This document shows positions 1 to 11,344 of a stretch of DNA of 64,000 nt, piece after piece. This DNA is from Xenorhabdus bovienii (lineage in GTDB: Bacteria; Pseudomonadota; Gammaproteobacteria; Enterobacterales; Enterobacteriaceae), in contig NZ_JANAIF010000004.1 in NCBI RefSeq assembly GCF_024721015.1, positions 62,257 through 126,256 on the forward strand. The letters run 5' to 3'. Positions within the stretch are counted from its first letter, which is position 1. Each line of letters begins with the position of its first letter. The notes beneath the pieces were generated by a model. That model was given only the letters and a program-made list of their open reading frames with translations. It searched no databases and was not told where the DNA came from. The position numbers and the translations under genes are program-made.

Positions 1-108
1 CAACTTTTCTTTTGTATTTTTCACAATCTCACTTCCTTGTATTTTCCAATTTTCCCTTTGTTTTTTTAATTCTGTTTGTTTTATTCGCACTGATTAAAGG
101 CGGATATT

Positions 109-1356
109 TCACCGCCGCGCCAGCTCTACACCACTTTTAAAATAAGCCTTAATACCTGCAAAAATGGATTCCGCTACTTGCTGCTGGAATTTCGCCGTTT
201 TCAATTTGCGTTCTTCTTCCAGATTACTGATAAATGCCGTTTCAACCAGAATGGACGGAATATCCGGTGCTTTCAATACTGCAAATCCCGCCTGATCGAT
301 ACTATTTTTATGCAGTTTATTGACCTTGCCAATCCGTTTGAGCACTTCACTGCCAAACTTGAGGCTATCATTAATCGTCGCGGTTTGAACCAGATCCAAC
401 ATAGTATGATCCAGATATTCATCACCACTTTTGCTAACTCCCCCAATCAAGTCAGCCTCATTCTGGGTCTGTGCCAGAAAACGAGCGGTATTGCTGGTTG
501 CTCCCTTAGTTGATAACGCGAACACGGAAGATCCTCGGGCGGTTCGATTGGTAAAGGCATCCGCATGAATGGAGACAAATAAATCCGCCTGCATCTTGCG
601 TGCTTTCGCGACCCTGACCTGCAATGGAATGAAAACATCCTCATTACGCGTCATGTATACTTTCATGCCGGGTTCACGTTTGATAAGTGTTTGCAGGCGA
701 CGGGCAATCTGTAATACCACATCTTTCTCACGGGTCTTGTATTTCCCGATGGCACCTGAATCTTCACCGCCATGCCCCGGATCAAGCATAATAACAATCG
801 GTCTGTTCCTGCCCGGCCGCCCCGGTTTTCTCTTTTCAGCAGGCAGATTCTTCTTCAAATCCCCGCTGTTGTATTCTTCCAACAGCGCTTGCAAGGGATC
901 ATCCTCCACATTTGCCGCCTTGCTCGGATAAAGATCTAACACCAGACGATGCTTGAATTTCGCAATGGGTGGTAGTGTAAAAATATGCGGGGCAACTGGC
1001 TGCTTAATTTCAAACACCAGGCGCACGGTTTTGGGATCAAATTGCCCGGCTCGTACCAATTTTAAATAGGGATCTCGCTGATGAATCTGCGACCCCATAC
1101 CGCTCAGGACACTATTAAGCTGAACACCCTGCAAGTCGATGACAATCCGGTTAGGGTTTGAAAGAGAAAATTGACGATATTTAAGTGGAATATTAGCCTC
1201 CAGTGTCACTCTGGTATAACTTGATGCAGGCCAGATACGAACAGCAATAATTTTTGACGTTGCTGCGTGTCCTATTGAGCTAATGCTCAACAACCACATG
1301 GCTGCTGCGCCTTTCAACAAATTGCGACGTGAAGAATTATGGTCTGAATGACTCAT
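109..1356 (-). CDS. amiC: N-acetylmuramoyl-L-alanine amidase AmiC
   Basis: Periplasmic zinc amidase that cleaves the amide bond between N-acetylmuramic acid and the peptide stem, splitting septal peptidoglycan so daughter cells separate. The 415-residue protein opens with a twin-arginine signal (SRRNLLKG, residues 9-16, then a hydrophobic stretch ending near Ala31). An AMIN septum-targeting domain follows at about 34-145 and an Amidase_3 domain at about 187-410. The expected zinc and catalytic residues are visible: H195 (DPGHGG), E210, H264 (SIHADA) and E372 (VETAF). Length matches E. coli AmiC (about 417). It is transcribed divergently from argA, as in E. coli. Family knowledge: normally activated by NlpD. 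Confidence 0.96.
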   Translation of the reverse strand: MSHSDHNSSRRNLLKGAAAMWLLSISSIGHAATSKIIAVRIWPASSYTRVTLEANIPLKYRQFSLSNPNRIVIDLQGVQLNSVLSGMGSQIHQRDPYLKLVRAGQFDPKTVRLVFEIKQPVAPHIFTLPPIAKFKHRLVLDLYPSKAANVEDDPLQALLEEYNSGDLKKNLPAEKRKPGRPGRNRPIVIMLDPGHGGEDSGAIGKYKTREKDVVLQIARRLQTLIKREPGMKVYMTRNEDVFIPLQVRVAKARKMQADLFVSIHADAFTNRTARGSSVFALSTKGATSNTARFLAQTQNEADLIGGVSKSGDEYLDHTMLDLVQTATINDSLKFGSEVLKRIGKVNKLHKNSIDQAGFAVLKAPDIPSILVETAFISNLEEERKLKTAKFQQQVAESIFAGIKAYFKSGVELARR

Positions 1357-1543
1357 CGTTTATTCCATTTAAAAACAACCAAACGCGGTAATCTTGCCAA
1401 AAAAGACTGTCAGGCGGCAAACTCTAATTAATTAGCGAGTGGCTGTCATCAAAAAAAGCATTTTATGCTCTCTCAATTTATTAATATCAATATAAATAAT
1501 ATCGTAATTTTTATCCATGTTCCCTCTTGCCATTTTTGACAAA

Positions 1544-1582
1544 AAAGAATAAAAATACAAAAATTATGAATAAGAATTCATT
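1544..1582 (+). promoter_or_regulatory. Tandem ARG boxes (ArgR operator) upstream of argA
   Basis: Two 18-bp sequences matching the ArgR consensus WNTGAATWWWWATTCANW lie 3 bp apart. The downstream box, 1565-1582 (TATGAATAAGAATTCATT), has one deviation in the central W run. The upstream box, 1544-1561 (AAAGAATAAAAATACAAA), has two mismatches in the conserved arms. Paired boxes with a 3-bp gap are the standard operator for an ArgR hexamer, so arginine repression of argA is expected. The proximal box lies right beside the Shine-Dalgarno sequence. Confidence 0.85.
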
Positions 1583-1593
1583 AGGGGAGTTTC

Positions 1594-2928
1594 ATGAAAG
1601 AACGCTGTACCGAATTGGTTGAAGTTTTCCGGCATTCAGTTCCGTATATAAATGCACATCGAGGCAAAACCTTTGTCATTATGTTGGGTGGTGAGGCTAT
1701 CGCCCACGAGAATTTTCCAAATATCGTTAATGACATCGGCCTACTGCATAACCTGGGCATTCATTTGATCGTCGTGTATGGCGCTCGTCCCCAAATCGAC
1801 CAAAAGCTTGCCGAATACCATAGCCAGCCGATTTATCATAAGCACACCAGAGTTACGGATGCCAAGACACTGGAACTGGTCAAACAGTCCGCAGGCCTGC
1901 TACAGCTTGATATTACGGCCCGTCTTTCCATGAGCCTCAGCAATACACCATTGCAAGGTGCCAATATTAACGTTGTCAGCGGTAACTTTATTATCGCCCA
2001 GCCACTGGGTGTCGATGATGGCATTGATTACTGTCATAGTGGCAGGGTTCGCCGTATTGACGAGGAGGCCATTAACCAGCAGCTGGATAACTATTCCATT
2101 GTATTAATTGGGCCCGTTGCCGTTTCCGTCACAGGTGAAAGTTTCAACCTGACTTCCGAAGAAATAGCCTCACAATTGGCGATTAAATTAAAAGCCGAAA
2201 AATTGATCGGGTTCTGTTCATCACAGGGCGTACTTGATGCAGAGGGAAATATCCTGTCGGAAATTGTTTCCAATGAGGGGCAAGCACGACTGAATGAGCT
2301 GGAAAGTGAGGGAGATTATTCTTCAGGTACTGTCCGCTTCTTGAGAGGAGCCATCAAAGCCTGCCGTCGTGGGGTTCGTCGCAGCCATTTGATCAGCTAT
2401 CGGGAAAATGGCTCGCTGGTTCAGGAATTATTCTCCCGTGAAGGCAGTGGAACCCAGATAGTCATGGAGCGCTCCGAACAGATCCGTCGAGCCAATATCA
2501 ATGATATTGGTGGCATTCTTGAGCTTATTCGTCCATTGGAACAGACAGGCATCTTGGCTCGCCGCTCACGGGAACAACTGGAAATGGAAATTGATAAGTT
2601 CACTCTGATAGAGCACGATAATGTAACGATCGCCTGCGCTGCGCTCTATTCTTACCCTGACGAAAAAATTGGTGAAATGGCCTGTGTTGCGGTTCATCCA
2701 AACTACCGAAACTCTTCCCGTGGCGAAGTGTTGCTGAATTCCATCGCCGGTCAGGCCAGACAGGCAGGGCTGGAGAAACTATTCGTACTCACGACCCGCA
2801 GTATCCACTGGTTTCAGGAAAAAGGCTTTGAACCTGCTGAAATCAATATGCTGCCTGTGGAAAAACAAGCGCTGTATAACTACCAGCGCTGTTCGAAAAT
2901 CTTGATGTTAAATTTAGAGATTCACTGA
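1594..2928 (+). CDS. argA: Amino-acid N-acetyltransferase (N-acetylglutamate synthase) ArgA
   Basis: Cytoplasmic enzyme that makes N-acetylglutamate from glutamate and acetyl-CoA, the first step of arginine synthesis. It has an N-terminal amino-acid-kinase-like domain (about 20-285, [10 protein letters not shown] near the start), which binds arginine for feedback inhibition in the family. A C-terminal GNAT domain (about 295-440) contains [14 protein letters not shown], the acetyl-CoA-binding region. At 444 residues it matches E. coli ArgA nearly end to end. The ATG at 1594 has a strong AGGGGAG Shine-Dalgarno (1583-1589). The 3' end overlaps the convergent recD gene by 7 bp, so no spacer remains for a terminator. 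Confidence 0.97.
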   Translation: MKERCTELVEVFRHSVPYINAHRGKTFVIMLGGEAIAHENFPNIVNDIGLLHNLGIHLIVVYGARPQIDQKLAEYHSQPIYHKHTRVTDAKTLELVKQSAGLLQLDITARLSMSLSNTPLQGANINVVSGNFIIAQPLGVDDGIDYCHSGRVRRIDEEAINQQLDNYSIVLIGPVAVSVTGESFNLTSEEIASQLAIKLKAEKLIGFCSSQGVLDAEGNILSEIVSNEGQARLNELESEGDYSSGTVRFLRGAIKACRRGVRRSHLISYRENGSLVQELFSREGSGTQIVMERSEQIRRANINDIGGILELIRPLEQTGILARRSREQLEMEIDKFTLIEHDNVTIACAALYSYPDEKIGEMACVAVHPNYRNSSRGEVLLNSIAGQARQAGLEKLFVLTTRSIHWFQEKGFEPAEINMLPVEKQALYNYQRCSKILMLNLEIH

Positions 2929-4829
2929 CCTGACTGGCACTTTCCCTGTGGCTTGAGCCATTCTGCCAAGCCACTACGCCGCTGTGTTGATGTACCCACC
3001 GCCTTATCCAAGACGGGTTTATATGCGTAAAGCGTCAATTTTTCACGGGCGCGGGTTAAGGCTGTGTACACCAGTTCCCGGCTGACAACTGGCGAGAACT
3101 GAGTCGGCAAGACTAACGCGGTGTGTTCAAACTCAGAACCTTGGGATTTATGGACAGTCATCACATAGGCCGTTTCATGCTGAGGCAATCGGCTCGGCTG
3201 AAATGGCTTTATCGTCCCATCAGATAGCTGGAAATGGGCTTTCAGCTCATTATCCTTATTCCTGAGCATAATACCGATGTCACCATTAAATAGCCCCAGT
3301 GTACTGTCGTTACGCAAGATCATAATGGGTCGTCCGGCATAGCCACGGCTCTCTGCATTTCTGGGTAGAGAAATGACGCCTTTACGGTGTAACAATTGCT
3401 CTACCCGCTGGTTCAAGCCGCTGACACCAAACGGCCCTTCCCTCAAAGCACACAACAACCTGAAACGGTTAAATTCTGCCAAAATATCTTTGTCAGCCGC
3501 CTGTTCGTTCACCATCGCTAAATAACGGTAGTAACCTTCTGCAGTTTGCGTCAGTAAACGCTGATAATCTTCATCTCCTGAAAGAGGATTGAAGTGAACA
3601 TCAGGCAAAGACCGACTTAATACGGCAGATACCCCGACACTATTCCCCTGATTAACCGCCGATGCCAATTGCCCGATACCCGAAGCCGAGTTGAAACGAT
3701 AGCTTTTACGCAACAGACATAAACAATCACGGACTGCCAGTGCATGTTCTCCAGAATCAGGCATTGAATACGATGTTAACTGACAGCCTGTCAACTGACT
3801 CAATTGTTCAGCACGCTTGGTGCTATAACCTTGTTCAGCAAAGCGGCAAATATCCCCCAATACGGCTCCCGCTTCAACCGAGGCCAACTGATCTTTATCC
3901 CCCAGGAAAATCACTTTTGCCCGTGGCGGCAGGGCTTCTATCAAACGTGCCATCATCGGTAAGTCCACCATCGAGGCTTCATCGATGATCAAAATATCAA
4001 GAGATAGCGGATTATCGCGGTGATAACGCAGTTTTTGACTATCTGGCTGCGCTCCCAACAGGCGATGAATCGTTTGCGCCTGCTCAGGAATGCTATTCGA
4101 TTGTTGTGATGTTAAAGCCAGTTTATCTACTGCCTCACTCAGCGATTCAGTCAATCTGGCGGCCGCTTTGCCAGTGGGCGCCGCCAATTGAATGCTCAGT
4201 GTTTTGCCTTCATTCAGTTTGATCAAGGCGGCCAGCAACTTAGCTACCGTCGTCGTTTTTCCTGTCCCTGGCCCGCCAGAGATCACGGAAATACGGCTGG
4301 TTACAGCAACTGCTGCCGCCACTTTCTGCCAGTCTATTTCCCCTTCGGCGGTCACACCAAAAAGTTCATCCAAAATGCGACGTAACTGCACTTCATCAAT
4401 ATCGTCAGAAAATTCTACCGACGAAAAAAACTCCGCGACCCGACGCTCACTTTGCCACATGCGTTGCATGTAAAGGTGATAATCAGCAAGAGCGTGGCGG
4501 GAAAGAATGATCGGGGCAGGAGATTCGCCAGTGCTCACTGCGGAACAGGCTTGTAAAGCTGAAATAACTTGCTGCTGATTTGGTTTCCCCGCCGAAGACC
4601 AGAGCGATGCTGCCAATTCAGGCTGCCGCCCCTCAAATAAATATTCAGGCGAGATCCGCTCTAATGGCAGGCAGACATGCCCTGCTCCCGATTCCGCACT
4701 CACCAATGCCGTAACCAGCAATAACAGAGGATCTCCGTTTTCAATCATCGCATAGGCAAACTGCACATCCAGCGGACGCAGTAATTTTTGGGCAACGGCT
4801 TGCTGCAACAATAATTTCATGTCACTCAT
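2922..4829 (-). CDS. recD: Exodeoxyribonuclease V alpha subunit RecD
   Basis: The fast 5'-3' helicase motor of the RecBCD complex, which processes double-strand DNA ends for recombination and degrades foreign linear DNA until it meets Chi. The 635-residue protein shows a superfamily 1B helicase core: Walker [11 protein letters not shown] (about 185-194), Walker [11 protein letters not shown] (about 282-291), and the late helicase motif [12 protein letters not shown] in the C-terminal part. The start overlaps the recB stop by 4 bp (ATGA), which implies translational coupling. The stop overlaps the argA 3' end on the other strand. Confidence 0.97.
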   Translation of the reverse strand: MSDMKLLLQQAVAQKLLRPLDVQFAYAMIENGDPLLLLVTALVSAESGAGHVCLPLERISPEYLFEGRQPELAASLWSSAGKPNQQQVISALQACSAVSTGESPAPIILSRHALADYHLYMQRMWQSERRVAEFFSSVEFSDDIDEVQLRRILDELFGVTAEGEIDWQKVAAAVAVTSRISVISGGPGTGKTTTVAKLLAALIKLNEGKTLSIQLAAPTGKAAARLTESLSEAVDKLALTSQQSNSIPEQAQTIHRLLGAQPDSQKLRYHRDNPLSLDILIIDEASMVDLPMMARLIEALPPRAKVIFLGDKDQLASVEAGAVLGDICRFAEQGYSTKRAEQLSQLTGCQLTSYSMPDSGEHALAVRDCLCLLRKSYRFNSASGIGQLASAVNQGNSVGVSAVLSRSLPDVHFNPLSGDEDYQRLLTQTAEGYYRYLAMVNEQAADKDILAEFNRFRLLCALREGPFGVSGLNQRVEQLLHRKGVISLPRNAESRGYAGRPIMILRNDSTLGLFNGDIGIMLRNKDNELKAHFQLSDGTIKPFQPSRLPQHETAYVMTVHKSQGSEFEHTALVLPTQFSPVVSRELVYTALTRAREKLTLYAYKPVLDKAVGTSTQRRSGLAEWLKPQGKCQSGQ

Positions 4830-7800
4830 ACGCCTTGCTCCTCGCCAGCAGCGCTGAAAAGCCTATCCAGTTCGTCAACAAATTCAATGGGGGGCAAATA
4901 ACGATAAACACCATGTCCTGGATTAGCCTTATCAATACCACGCAGAAACAGGTAGATAACTCCCCCAAAATGCTGCTGATAATCATAATTCGCCAATCGG
5001 TGACGCAAATAACGATGTAACGCCAACGTATAAAGTTGATACTGTAAATCGTACCGATGTTCTATCATGGCTCTGGTCATGGCTTCCTGAGTATATGACT
5101 GACTACTCTCCCCCAGCCAGTTTGACTTGTAATCCACCACATAAAACTTACCCTGCCAGCAAAAAACTAAATCAATAAACCCTTTCAACATGCCCCTGAC
5201 CTGATGAAAGGATAAAGGTGTACATTGTGCAGACAACGGATCATAACGACGGGTTAATGCACTCAATGTATGTGAATGCAGCAGCTTATCGACAGGTAAA
5301 TAAAACTGCATTTCACTTTGTTGCTGATGACGAGGAACATGGGCAAGTTGCATTCCCTGCTCATTCAACTCTGCGGTCACGAAATCCGCTATCCACTGCT
5401 GCAATACTGGCGCCCAGTTCTCATCAAACCCGGCTGCCGTTAATTTTTCTGCCAGCCACATCTGCTCAGGCAGCTCGCTGAAATCGAGATCTTCCAAGAT
5501 ACTATGCAAGAAGGTACCAGCAGATGCCCCGCGCGGAAAAGTATGTGGTGTCATCTGCGATGAGGGTTCCTCCTGCTTTTCACCACGCGCATCAATATCC
5601 AGTTTCGGGGCAATCGACTGCACAATGACATCCACCGATTCTCCAAACGCGCTGGCATACGCATGGGAAATAGAGTGCGAAGAGGAATACTGCAAGCCAG
5701 AATAACTGGTTACCCGCCAATCATCCTGAATGGAGCGCCGGAATTTTCTGGCCGCCAGCAATGATTCGTTGTCATTTTGCGAACACCACTGCGCATCATC
5801 AGTTTCCTCCATCAGCGTGACCTGAATATCGCCATTACTGAGTTCATCAAGGCTTTCTGCCAGTAACTGTGCATCACCTTGCTGCCCTTTCTGCAACAGA
5901 TAACCAAGGGCAGATAAGTGTAAATCCGTATTGCCTGCTTTTTTCTTATTGCCTTGAATAAGTGGCGCAACCCCGACACTACAGTGATAAATAGACCGTG
6001 TTAAGGCAACATAGAGCAGACGCAAATCTTCTGCCAATCGCTCTTCATCTGCCAGTGCCTTCTTTTCATCATCCTGGAAGATACTGAAGTGAGTCTCAAA
6101 ACTCTGACGATCATGGTAAATCGCCTGTTCCTGTTTCCTGAAACTACATATGAACGGTAGCCAAACCAGTGGATATTGCAATCCTTTCGATTTATGGATG
6201 GTACATATCTGCACCAGATGCTTATCACTTTCCAGCCGCATCTGCTGGGTTTCTGATTGTGGATCAGGACGGGAAATCTGTTGCGCCAGCCAGCGAACCA
6301 CTGCATGTTCGCTATCCAATTGCAGTGATGTTTCCTGCAACAACTCGCCAATGTGCATAACATCAGTCAGCCGGCGCTCACCGTCATATCCGGCCAGTAG
6401 ATTTTCTGCAATCTGGTATTTCACCATGACCGCCCGTAGCATCGGCAACACCCCACGGAAGCGCCATAACCGGGCATAACCGGAAAATTCATCCACCAGC
6501 TGATCCCATGCGGTTTCATCGTGATTTAGCTGATCAATTTGCTGCGCACTCAGGCCAAACAAGCTACTGGCCAATGCGCTCCGGAGTTCACGCTCCTTCT
6601 CCGGTGATAGCACCGCTTGTAACAACCAAAGCAAATCCTTCGCTTCTGGCGTATCAAATACACTGTCACGGTTGGAAAGAAATACCGACGGTATCTTGAG
6701 CGCATTTAATTCATCGCGGATCAGTGCCGCTTCACGACGGTTACGCACCAGCACGGTAATATCTGCCGCCATGACGGGTTGGCTTTTTTCTGCCTGCTGC
6801 AAAAATGCCTGTCCCAGTTGCCCAGCCAGCAACCAATCCCGGATTTGAGCAGCACAGTGCCGCGCCATGCTTTGTTCATATCCCCCTTTGGCAATCCCCT
6901 CTCCGGGCTGTAACCAAAACTGCAAAGCAGCCTGTTCCTGATTGTGGAACAAGAATCTCAGATTATGGTTTTTTTCCGCTGCTTTCACATTAATAAACGG
7001 GATTTGGCTGAACAGGAAGGGCCGCTCTGTGTGGGAAAACAGCTTATTGACAGCTTGCACCATTGGCACAGAAGAGCGCCAGTTGGTTTCCAGCGTGTAA
7101 TGGGCACTGACTTGGGAACGCGCCCGAATATAGGTAAAAATATCCGCACCACGGAACGCATAAATCGCTTGCTTGGGATCGCCGATAAACAGCAAACCAT
7201 TCTCCCGCTGCTCATTTTGCGGCTGATCGCGATATATGGCTTGAAAAATACGGTATTGCTGCGGGTCGGTGTCCTGAAATTCATCGATCATGGCAACGGG
7301 ATAACGCTGTCGGATAGTCGTCGCAAGCTGTTCTCCTCCCTCCCGTTGCAAGGCGCTGTCCAGCCGCGTCAGTAAGTCATCAAATCCCATGTGTCCGCGC
7401 ATCAATTTTTCCTGATTGATGGACTGACGTATTTCAACAATTGCCTTGGAGATAATGATGTCCCGCAGTGTTAGCGGTTGCTGATATAAATCGTCGATGA
7501 CAGTAAACACCGAATGCTGAGGAGTTTCTCCCTTTTTGGTCTTTTCCGCCAATCGTGACTGACAAAATTTATCTAAATCTTTGGGAAGCTGATAATCACT
7601 AGTCTGCGATTTAGCCCATTCAGAAACACTGTTCAGCCAATTGGGTAAATTCTTTTTACTGTAACTACGTTTATCAACATCAGAATTGGCAATGAGATCG
7701 TGTAAATCCGGTGCTACATCATTCCACTGATGCTTGACTGTATCAATCAGACCAATGATCTTTTCATGACGGCCAATCAGAGTTTCATCACTGGCAGGCG

Positions 7801-8443
7801 CATTGACGATATAAGGCATATCCCCTTGTAGATGAGAGGAAACATCCTTAAGCAGTGCCTCTGGCCCACTCCACTCTTGATTGATCACCGTCGCCATTGA
7901 CAACGAGAGCGGATAGCAGTGACGCCGCCAAAAATCGGCACAGCCTTGTTTGCGCAGCGGGTATTCATCCTGAATCAACGTTTGGTCAAACAGAACACCG
8001 GATTCAAAGGCATTGTGCACCAGCATTCGCTGGCAAAAACCATGAATAGTATAAATTGCCGCTTCGTCCATTTGACGTTCAGCAGCCAGAAGCCAACTGG
8101 CAGCACTTGCTCTGTCAGGAATTTGATCCAGCAATTGCTGATAAACAGGATCACTTCCCTCCGTTCCTTCGCGAATACACGCCAAACGAAGCTGATGGAT
8201 ATTTTCACGGATACGTCCACGCAATTCATCCGTTGCAGCTTCAGTAAAGGTTACAACAAGGATTTCTTCGACATTTAGCGGGCGGAAAAAGGCGGCATCG
8301 CCGCCTAATCCGAGTAACAGACGAAGATAGAGCAAACCTATCGTGTAGGTCTTTCCCGTCCCCGCTGAAGCCTCAATCAGCCGCTGACCATGCAGCGGCA
8401 GTGTTAATGGGTTAAGTTTATGGTTTAGTATTTCTGTGCTCAC
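4826..8443 (-). CDS. recB: Exodeoxyribonuclease V beta subunit RecB
   Basis: The slow 3'-5' helicase and sole nuclease subunit of RecBCD; it also loads RecA after Chi recognition. The 1205-residue length is close to E. coli RecB (1180). A UvrD-like superfamily 1A helicase fills the N-terminal two thirds, with Walker A EASAGTGKTYT near residue 25-35 and Walker B MIDEFQDTDPQQ near 390. The C-terminal nuclease domain carries the expected metal-binding pattern GFIDLVF...YVVDYKSN. It overlaps ptrA by 4 bp upstream and recD by 4 bp downstream, so ptrA-recB-recD are tightly coupled. Confidence 0.97.
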   Translation of the reverse strand: MSTEILNHKLNPLTLPLHGQRLIEASAGTGKTYTIGLLYLRLLLGLGGDAAFFRPLNVEEILVVTFTEAATDELRGRIRENIHQLRLACIREGTEGSDPVYQQLLDQIPDRASAASWLLAAERQMDEAAIYTIHGFCQRMLVHNAFESGVLFDQTLIQDEYPLRKQGCADFWRRHCYPLSLSMATVINQEWSGPEALLKDVSSHLQGDMPYIVNAPASDETLIGRHEKIIGLIDTVKHQWNDVAPDLHDLIANSDVDKRSYSKKNLPNWLNSVSEWAKSQTSDYQLPKDLDKFCQSRLAEKTKKGETPQHSVFTVIDDLYQQPLTLRDIIISKAIVEIRQSINQEKLMRGHMGFDDLLTRLDSALQREGGEQLATTIRQRYPVAMIDEFQDTDPQQYRIFQAIYRDQPQNEQRENGLLFIGDPKQAIYAFRGADIFTYIRARSQVSAHYTLETNWRSSVPMVQAVNKLFSHTERPFLFSQIPFINVKAAEKNHNLRFLFHNQEQAALQFWLQPGEGIAKGGYEQSMARHCAAQIRDWLLAGQLGQAFLQQAEKSQPVMAADITVLVRNRREAALIRDELNALKIPSVFLSNRDSVFDTPEAKDLLWLLQAVLSPEKERELRSALASSLFGLSAQQIDQLNHDETAWDQLVDEFSGYARLWRFRGVLPMLRAVMVKYQIAENLLAGYDGERRLTDVMHIGELLQETSLQLDSEHAVVRWLAQQISRPDPQSETQQMRLESDKHLVQICTIHKSKGLQYPLVWLPFICSFRKQEQAIYHDRQSFETHFSIFQDDEKKALADEERLAEDLRLLYVALTRSIYHCSVGVAPLIQGNKKKAGNTDLHLSALGYLLQKGQQGDAQLLAESLDELSNGDIQVTLMEETDDAQWCSQNDNESLLAARKFRRSIQDDWRVTSYSGLQYSSSHSISHAYASAFGESVDVIVQSIAPKLDIDARGEKQEEPSSQMTPHTFPRGASAGTFLHSILEDLDFSELPEQMWLAEKLTAAGFDENWAPVLQQWIADFVTAELNEQGMQLAHVPRHQQQSEMQFYLPVDKLLHSHTLSALTRRYDPLSAQCTPLSFHQVRGMLKGFIDLVFCWQGKFYVVDYKSNWLGESSQSYTQEAMTRAMIEHRYDLQYQLYTLALHRYLRHRLANYDYQQHFGGVIYLFLRGIDKANPGHGVYRYLPPIEFVDELDRLFSAAGEEQGV

Positions 8444-11325
8444 TGAGCATTCACCTTAACCGGCAACTGTTTCTGGAAATCTGACACGTTAGAGTAAGTT
8501 TTCCAGCCTGTCAGCTCAGCATATTGATGAGCTGTCCCTTTTTTCCCGGTAATTTGGGAAATCAGTGCCAATCCTTGACGCTTCATAACCGCTTTATCAT
8601 AAAAAGCAATCAGTTGTGCCTTAGTCACTTTCTCCGTAGCGGCAATGGTTTTTTCGTGTGTATCAAATTTGAAGTTATTACTCCCAAAATCATAATTATA
8701 ACGGGATGCTTCTGCATAAAAAGTTTCTGGTGGCTGCCGCATTTCTGTCAATAACGCTTTTTTATACTGTTTAAAATCAGCATCAGACATTGCCTGTAAT
8801 TTTTTTGCGGCCTGTTGATAAAAGCTCTGGTAACGTTGATGCAGGTAATCGGGTTGCTTGCTGTTACTCTGCAACAGGAAGCCCAATCCCGATTGTTCAC
8901 CCACGCTAGTGTTGAAAACTGAAGCAACATAGCCCAGCTGTTCCGATGTTCTGAGTTGTTCAAAGAACCAAGGTGACAAAATACGCCCCAACAGATTGGA
9001 ATAGATATAACCATTGATTCGGTCATATCCCGTTGGAATATAGACTTCAGACAGTGCATTATCGGTACTGCTGGCAGTTCCTTTAAAATTCACCGCATAA
9101 TCACGATCAACCACGATATGGTCGCCACTCCACCACGTAGTACCCTGATTTGCGAGTTGCTTGTGTGCCGACTTAACGATATCGATACTCTGTTTTTCCG
9201 TTAAATTACCGAAAATTCCCGCCTGTAAAGCCGAATGCTGAATCATTCTCTGACGGTATTTAACAATATCGTCAATCGTGATGGTATCCAAAACTTTCAA
9301 ACGGTCAGCCTGCTCAAAATAAGGCACACGAGAAAGACGGGAGACGGGGTGTGTCGCCATTTCATAAGCCTTGCCATTATTGACGGCTTTCACTTGGTCA
9401 CGATACCGCGATTTTGCCTGATTCAGCTCTTCCTGAGTGGGTGTGAACGTAATGTACTGGCTGATGGCCGAAGTTAATAGTTCAGGCAAGTGCTGAGTAT
9501 AACCACTCACTCCAATTTGCAGGCCTTCTGAATACCCTAATGTTAATCCCATGCCACCTACAGATGCCTGATAGCCAAGCTGATCCAATCCCATATCACT
9601 CAAATAGGACAATAACGAATAAGTAACCTGATCTTTGGCATTACTCATTCCATCCGCATTACGCATATTCAATGTGATGATGGACTTGGGTTCATCCATA
9701 AAATATTGGCTCTGCATATAGAGCAAACGAACATTTGGCTGTTCTAAAATCATTCTCGGGTGTTTTTGACTGCCAGATGCCTTAATCAAAGATAAATCAT
9801 CAGGAATATACGGGTTCAGTTCTGGCAAAGAGAGCGAAACCTCTTTTTCGAGTTTCCGCCATTCCGTCCGCTGTTGTGGTGTGATTTTATTGACCTGATA
9901 GGGCGCATGAACAAAGTAAGCTTCCTTGTTATGTGGCACTTCCGGGCCGGTAAACCAAATACGCGCATTTTCAGGTGTCAGTTCAGCCAGACGGCTGGAG
10001 ATAGCTTGTGGGTTGTATTCGTCCGCAAGATAGCCGACGTCCAGTACATGGGAAACAGGGACATCCTGCATAACATCAGACAACCACTGAATGTAGCCCA
10101 TATCCCGCACGATTGACGCATACTCGAATGATAAATTGAGTACTTTGGCCATTTCATCAAAATAGCTCTTTTCAATGCCCTTTTGCTTTAACAGATTAAT
10201 GTAAGAGAAGATGGCCGCAATAACCCGATCACGCTGCTCAAACCCTTTGTCCGTTAATGAAACATAAATACCAAACGTTCCTGAGTTACCATCCGTTGTC
10301 GGGCTGGCGCTGGCACTGATACCTTCAACCAATCCTTGTTTCTGCAACCAGTCAGACAGCGTGTTCGCACTACGATTACCAATCAGATATCCCAGATATG
10401 TATCTGTTTTGCTGCGAAAATCCGCACTGTTGTCAGCAATGCTGAATTCCAGTTGTAACGATTTGTAGGGCTTCGAAGGCACATAATGGATAATGATGCC
10501 TTTTTCTTTATCCGTTATCGCCGGAACCGTAATAGCGGGTACTGAAGCATGCCGGTTCGGAATACGGCCAAAGGTTTCTACCGCAATATGAGCCAGTTTG
10601 TCGATCGGTTGATGACCATACAGCACCCCTTTCATCAGATTGGCAGAGTAATAGCGCTGGTAAAAATCAGTGAGTGCAGTCTGTAATTTACTATCGGGCT
10701 TATCTTTCAGCGTTTCAAGGTTTCCACCACCAAAACGGGCATTGGGATGCGCGGGATTGAGCGTTTCAGAGCGGACCTGCCATATACGATGACCCTCACC
10801 AGCACGGGCAATGGTCATTTCGTTATCAATAGCATGACGCTCACGATCGGCGTTAACCGGATCAAGAAGCGGTTCAGCAAGGGCATCGCTAAGGCGATCT
10901 GTCGCTTCTGTCAGTGAGCCATTCTCAACTTCCAGATAAAATGCGGTACGATTGCTTGAAGTGCTGGCATTGTGACTTCCACTGTGCTTCTGCAAAAACT
11001 CGGTGAAACCCCCAGATTGAGGGTATCGCTTGGAACCCATGAGCACCATATGCTCCAAATAGTGGGCCAGACCAAGCTGGTTATCAGGGTTTTCCATATG
11101 ACCAACCGGTACTGAAATGGCAGCCAATGATTTAATGGCCTTCTCATCAGAAACCAGTAAAACCGTCATGCCATTGGGTAATTGGATGGCTTTATATTGA
11201 CGAAGATCTCGTTCACTTTTATTAATAGTTTCAGGCAAAGGCTGCCAAGGCAACTTTGCATATGCTGTGGTTCCCCAAAAGAGCAGAAAAAGCATCGTCA
11301 TGATGCGAATAACATATTTAGGCAT
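8440..11325 (-). CDS. ptrA: Pitrilysin (protease III), periplasmic M16 metalloprotease
   Basis: Periplasmic zinc endopeptidase of the insulinase (M16) family that degrades small peptides. The 961-residue protein starts with a Sec signal peptide (hydrophobic LFLLFWG, cleavage likely after AYA23). The inverted zinc motif HYLEH lies at residues 88-92, the same positions as in E. coli PtrA. The remaining M16 half-domains, including the inactive C-terminal ones, are full length. As in other enterobacteria it sits between recC and recB, though the enzyme has no known role in recombination. Confidence 0.97.
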   Translation of the reverse strand: MPKYVIRIMTMLFLLFWGTTAYAKLPWQPLPETINKSERDLRQYKAIQLPNGMTVLLVSDEKAIKSLAAISVPVGHMENPDNQLGLAHYLEHMVLMGSKRYPQSGGFTEFLQKHSGSHNASTSSNRTAFYLEVENGSLTEATDRLSDALAEPLLDPVNADRERHAIDNEMTIARAGEGHRIWQVRSETLNPAHPNARFGGGNLETLKDKPDSKLQTALTDFYQRYYSANLMKGVLYGHQPIDKLAHIAVETFGRIPNRHASVPAITVPAITDKEKGIIIHYVPSKPYKSLQLEFSIADNSADFRSKTDTYLGYLIGNRSANTLSDWLQKQGLVEGISASASPTTDGNSGTFGIYVSLTDKGFEQRDRVIAAIFSYINLLKQKGIEKSYFDEMAKVLNLSFEYASIVRDMGYIQWLSDVMQDVPVSHVLDVGYLADEYNPQAISSRLAELTPENARIWFTGPEVPHNKEAYFVHAPYQVNKITPQQRTEWRKLEKEVSLSLPELNPYIPDDLSLIKASGSQKHPRMILEQPNVRLLYMQSQYFMDEPKSIITLNMRNADGMSNAKDQVTYSLLSYLSDMGLDQLGYQASVGGMGLTLGYSEGLQIGVSGYTQHLPELLTSAISQYITFTPTQEELNQAKSRYRDQVKAVNNGKAYEMATHPVSRLSRVPYFEQADRLKVLDTITIDDIVKYRQRMIQHSALQAGIFGNLTEKQSIDIVKSAHKQLANQGTTWWSGDHIVVDRDYAVNFKGTASSTDNALSEVYIPTGYDRINGYIYSNLLGRILSPWFFEQLRTSEQLGYVASVFNTSVGEQSGLGFLLQSNSKQPDYLHQRYQSFYQQAAKKLQAMSDADFKQYKKALLTEMRQPPETFYAEASRYNYDFGSNNFKFDTHEKTIAATEKVTKAQLIAFYDKAVMKRQGLALISQITGKKGTAHQYAELTGWKTYSNVSDFQKQLPVKVNAQ

Positions 11326-11344
11326 AACCCAATATTTTCCCTAT

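Noticed and set aside
6944..7375. 143-codon plus-strand frame opposite recB
   Set aside because: It lies fully inside recB, shows no protein-family motifs and no ribosome-binding site. It is a by-product of recB codon use, as are the other antisense frames in recBCD and ptrA.
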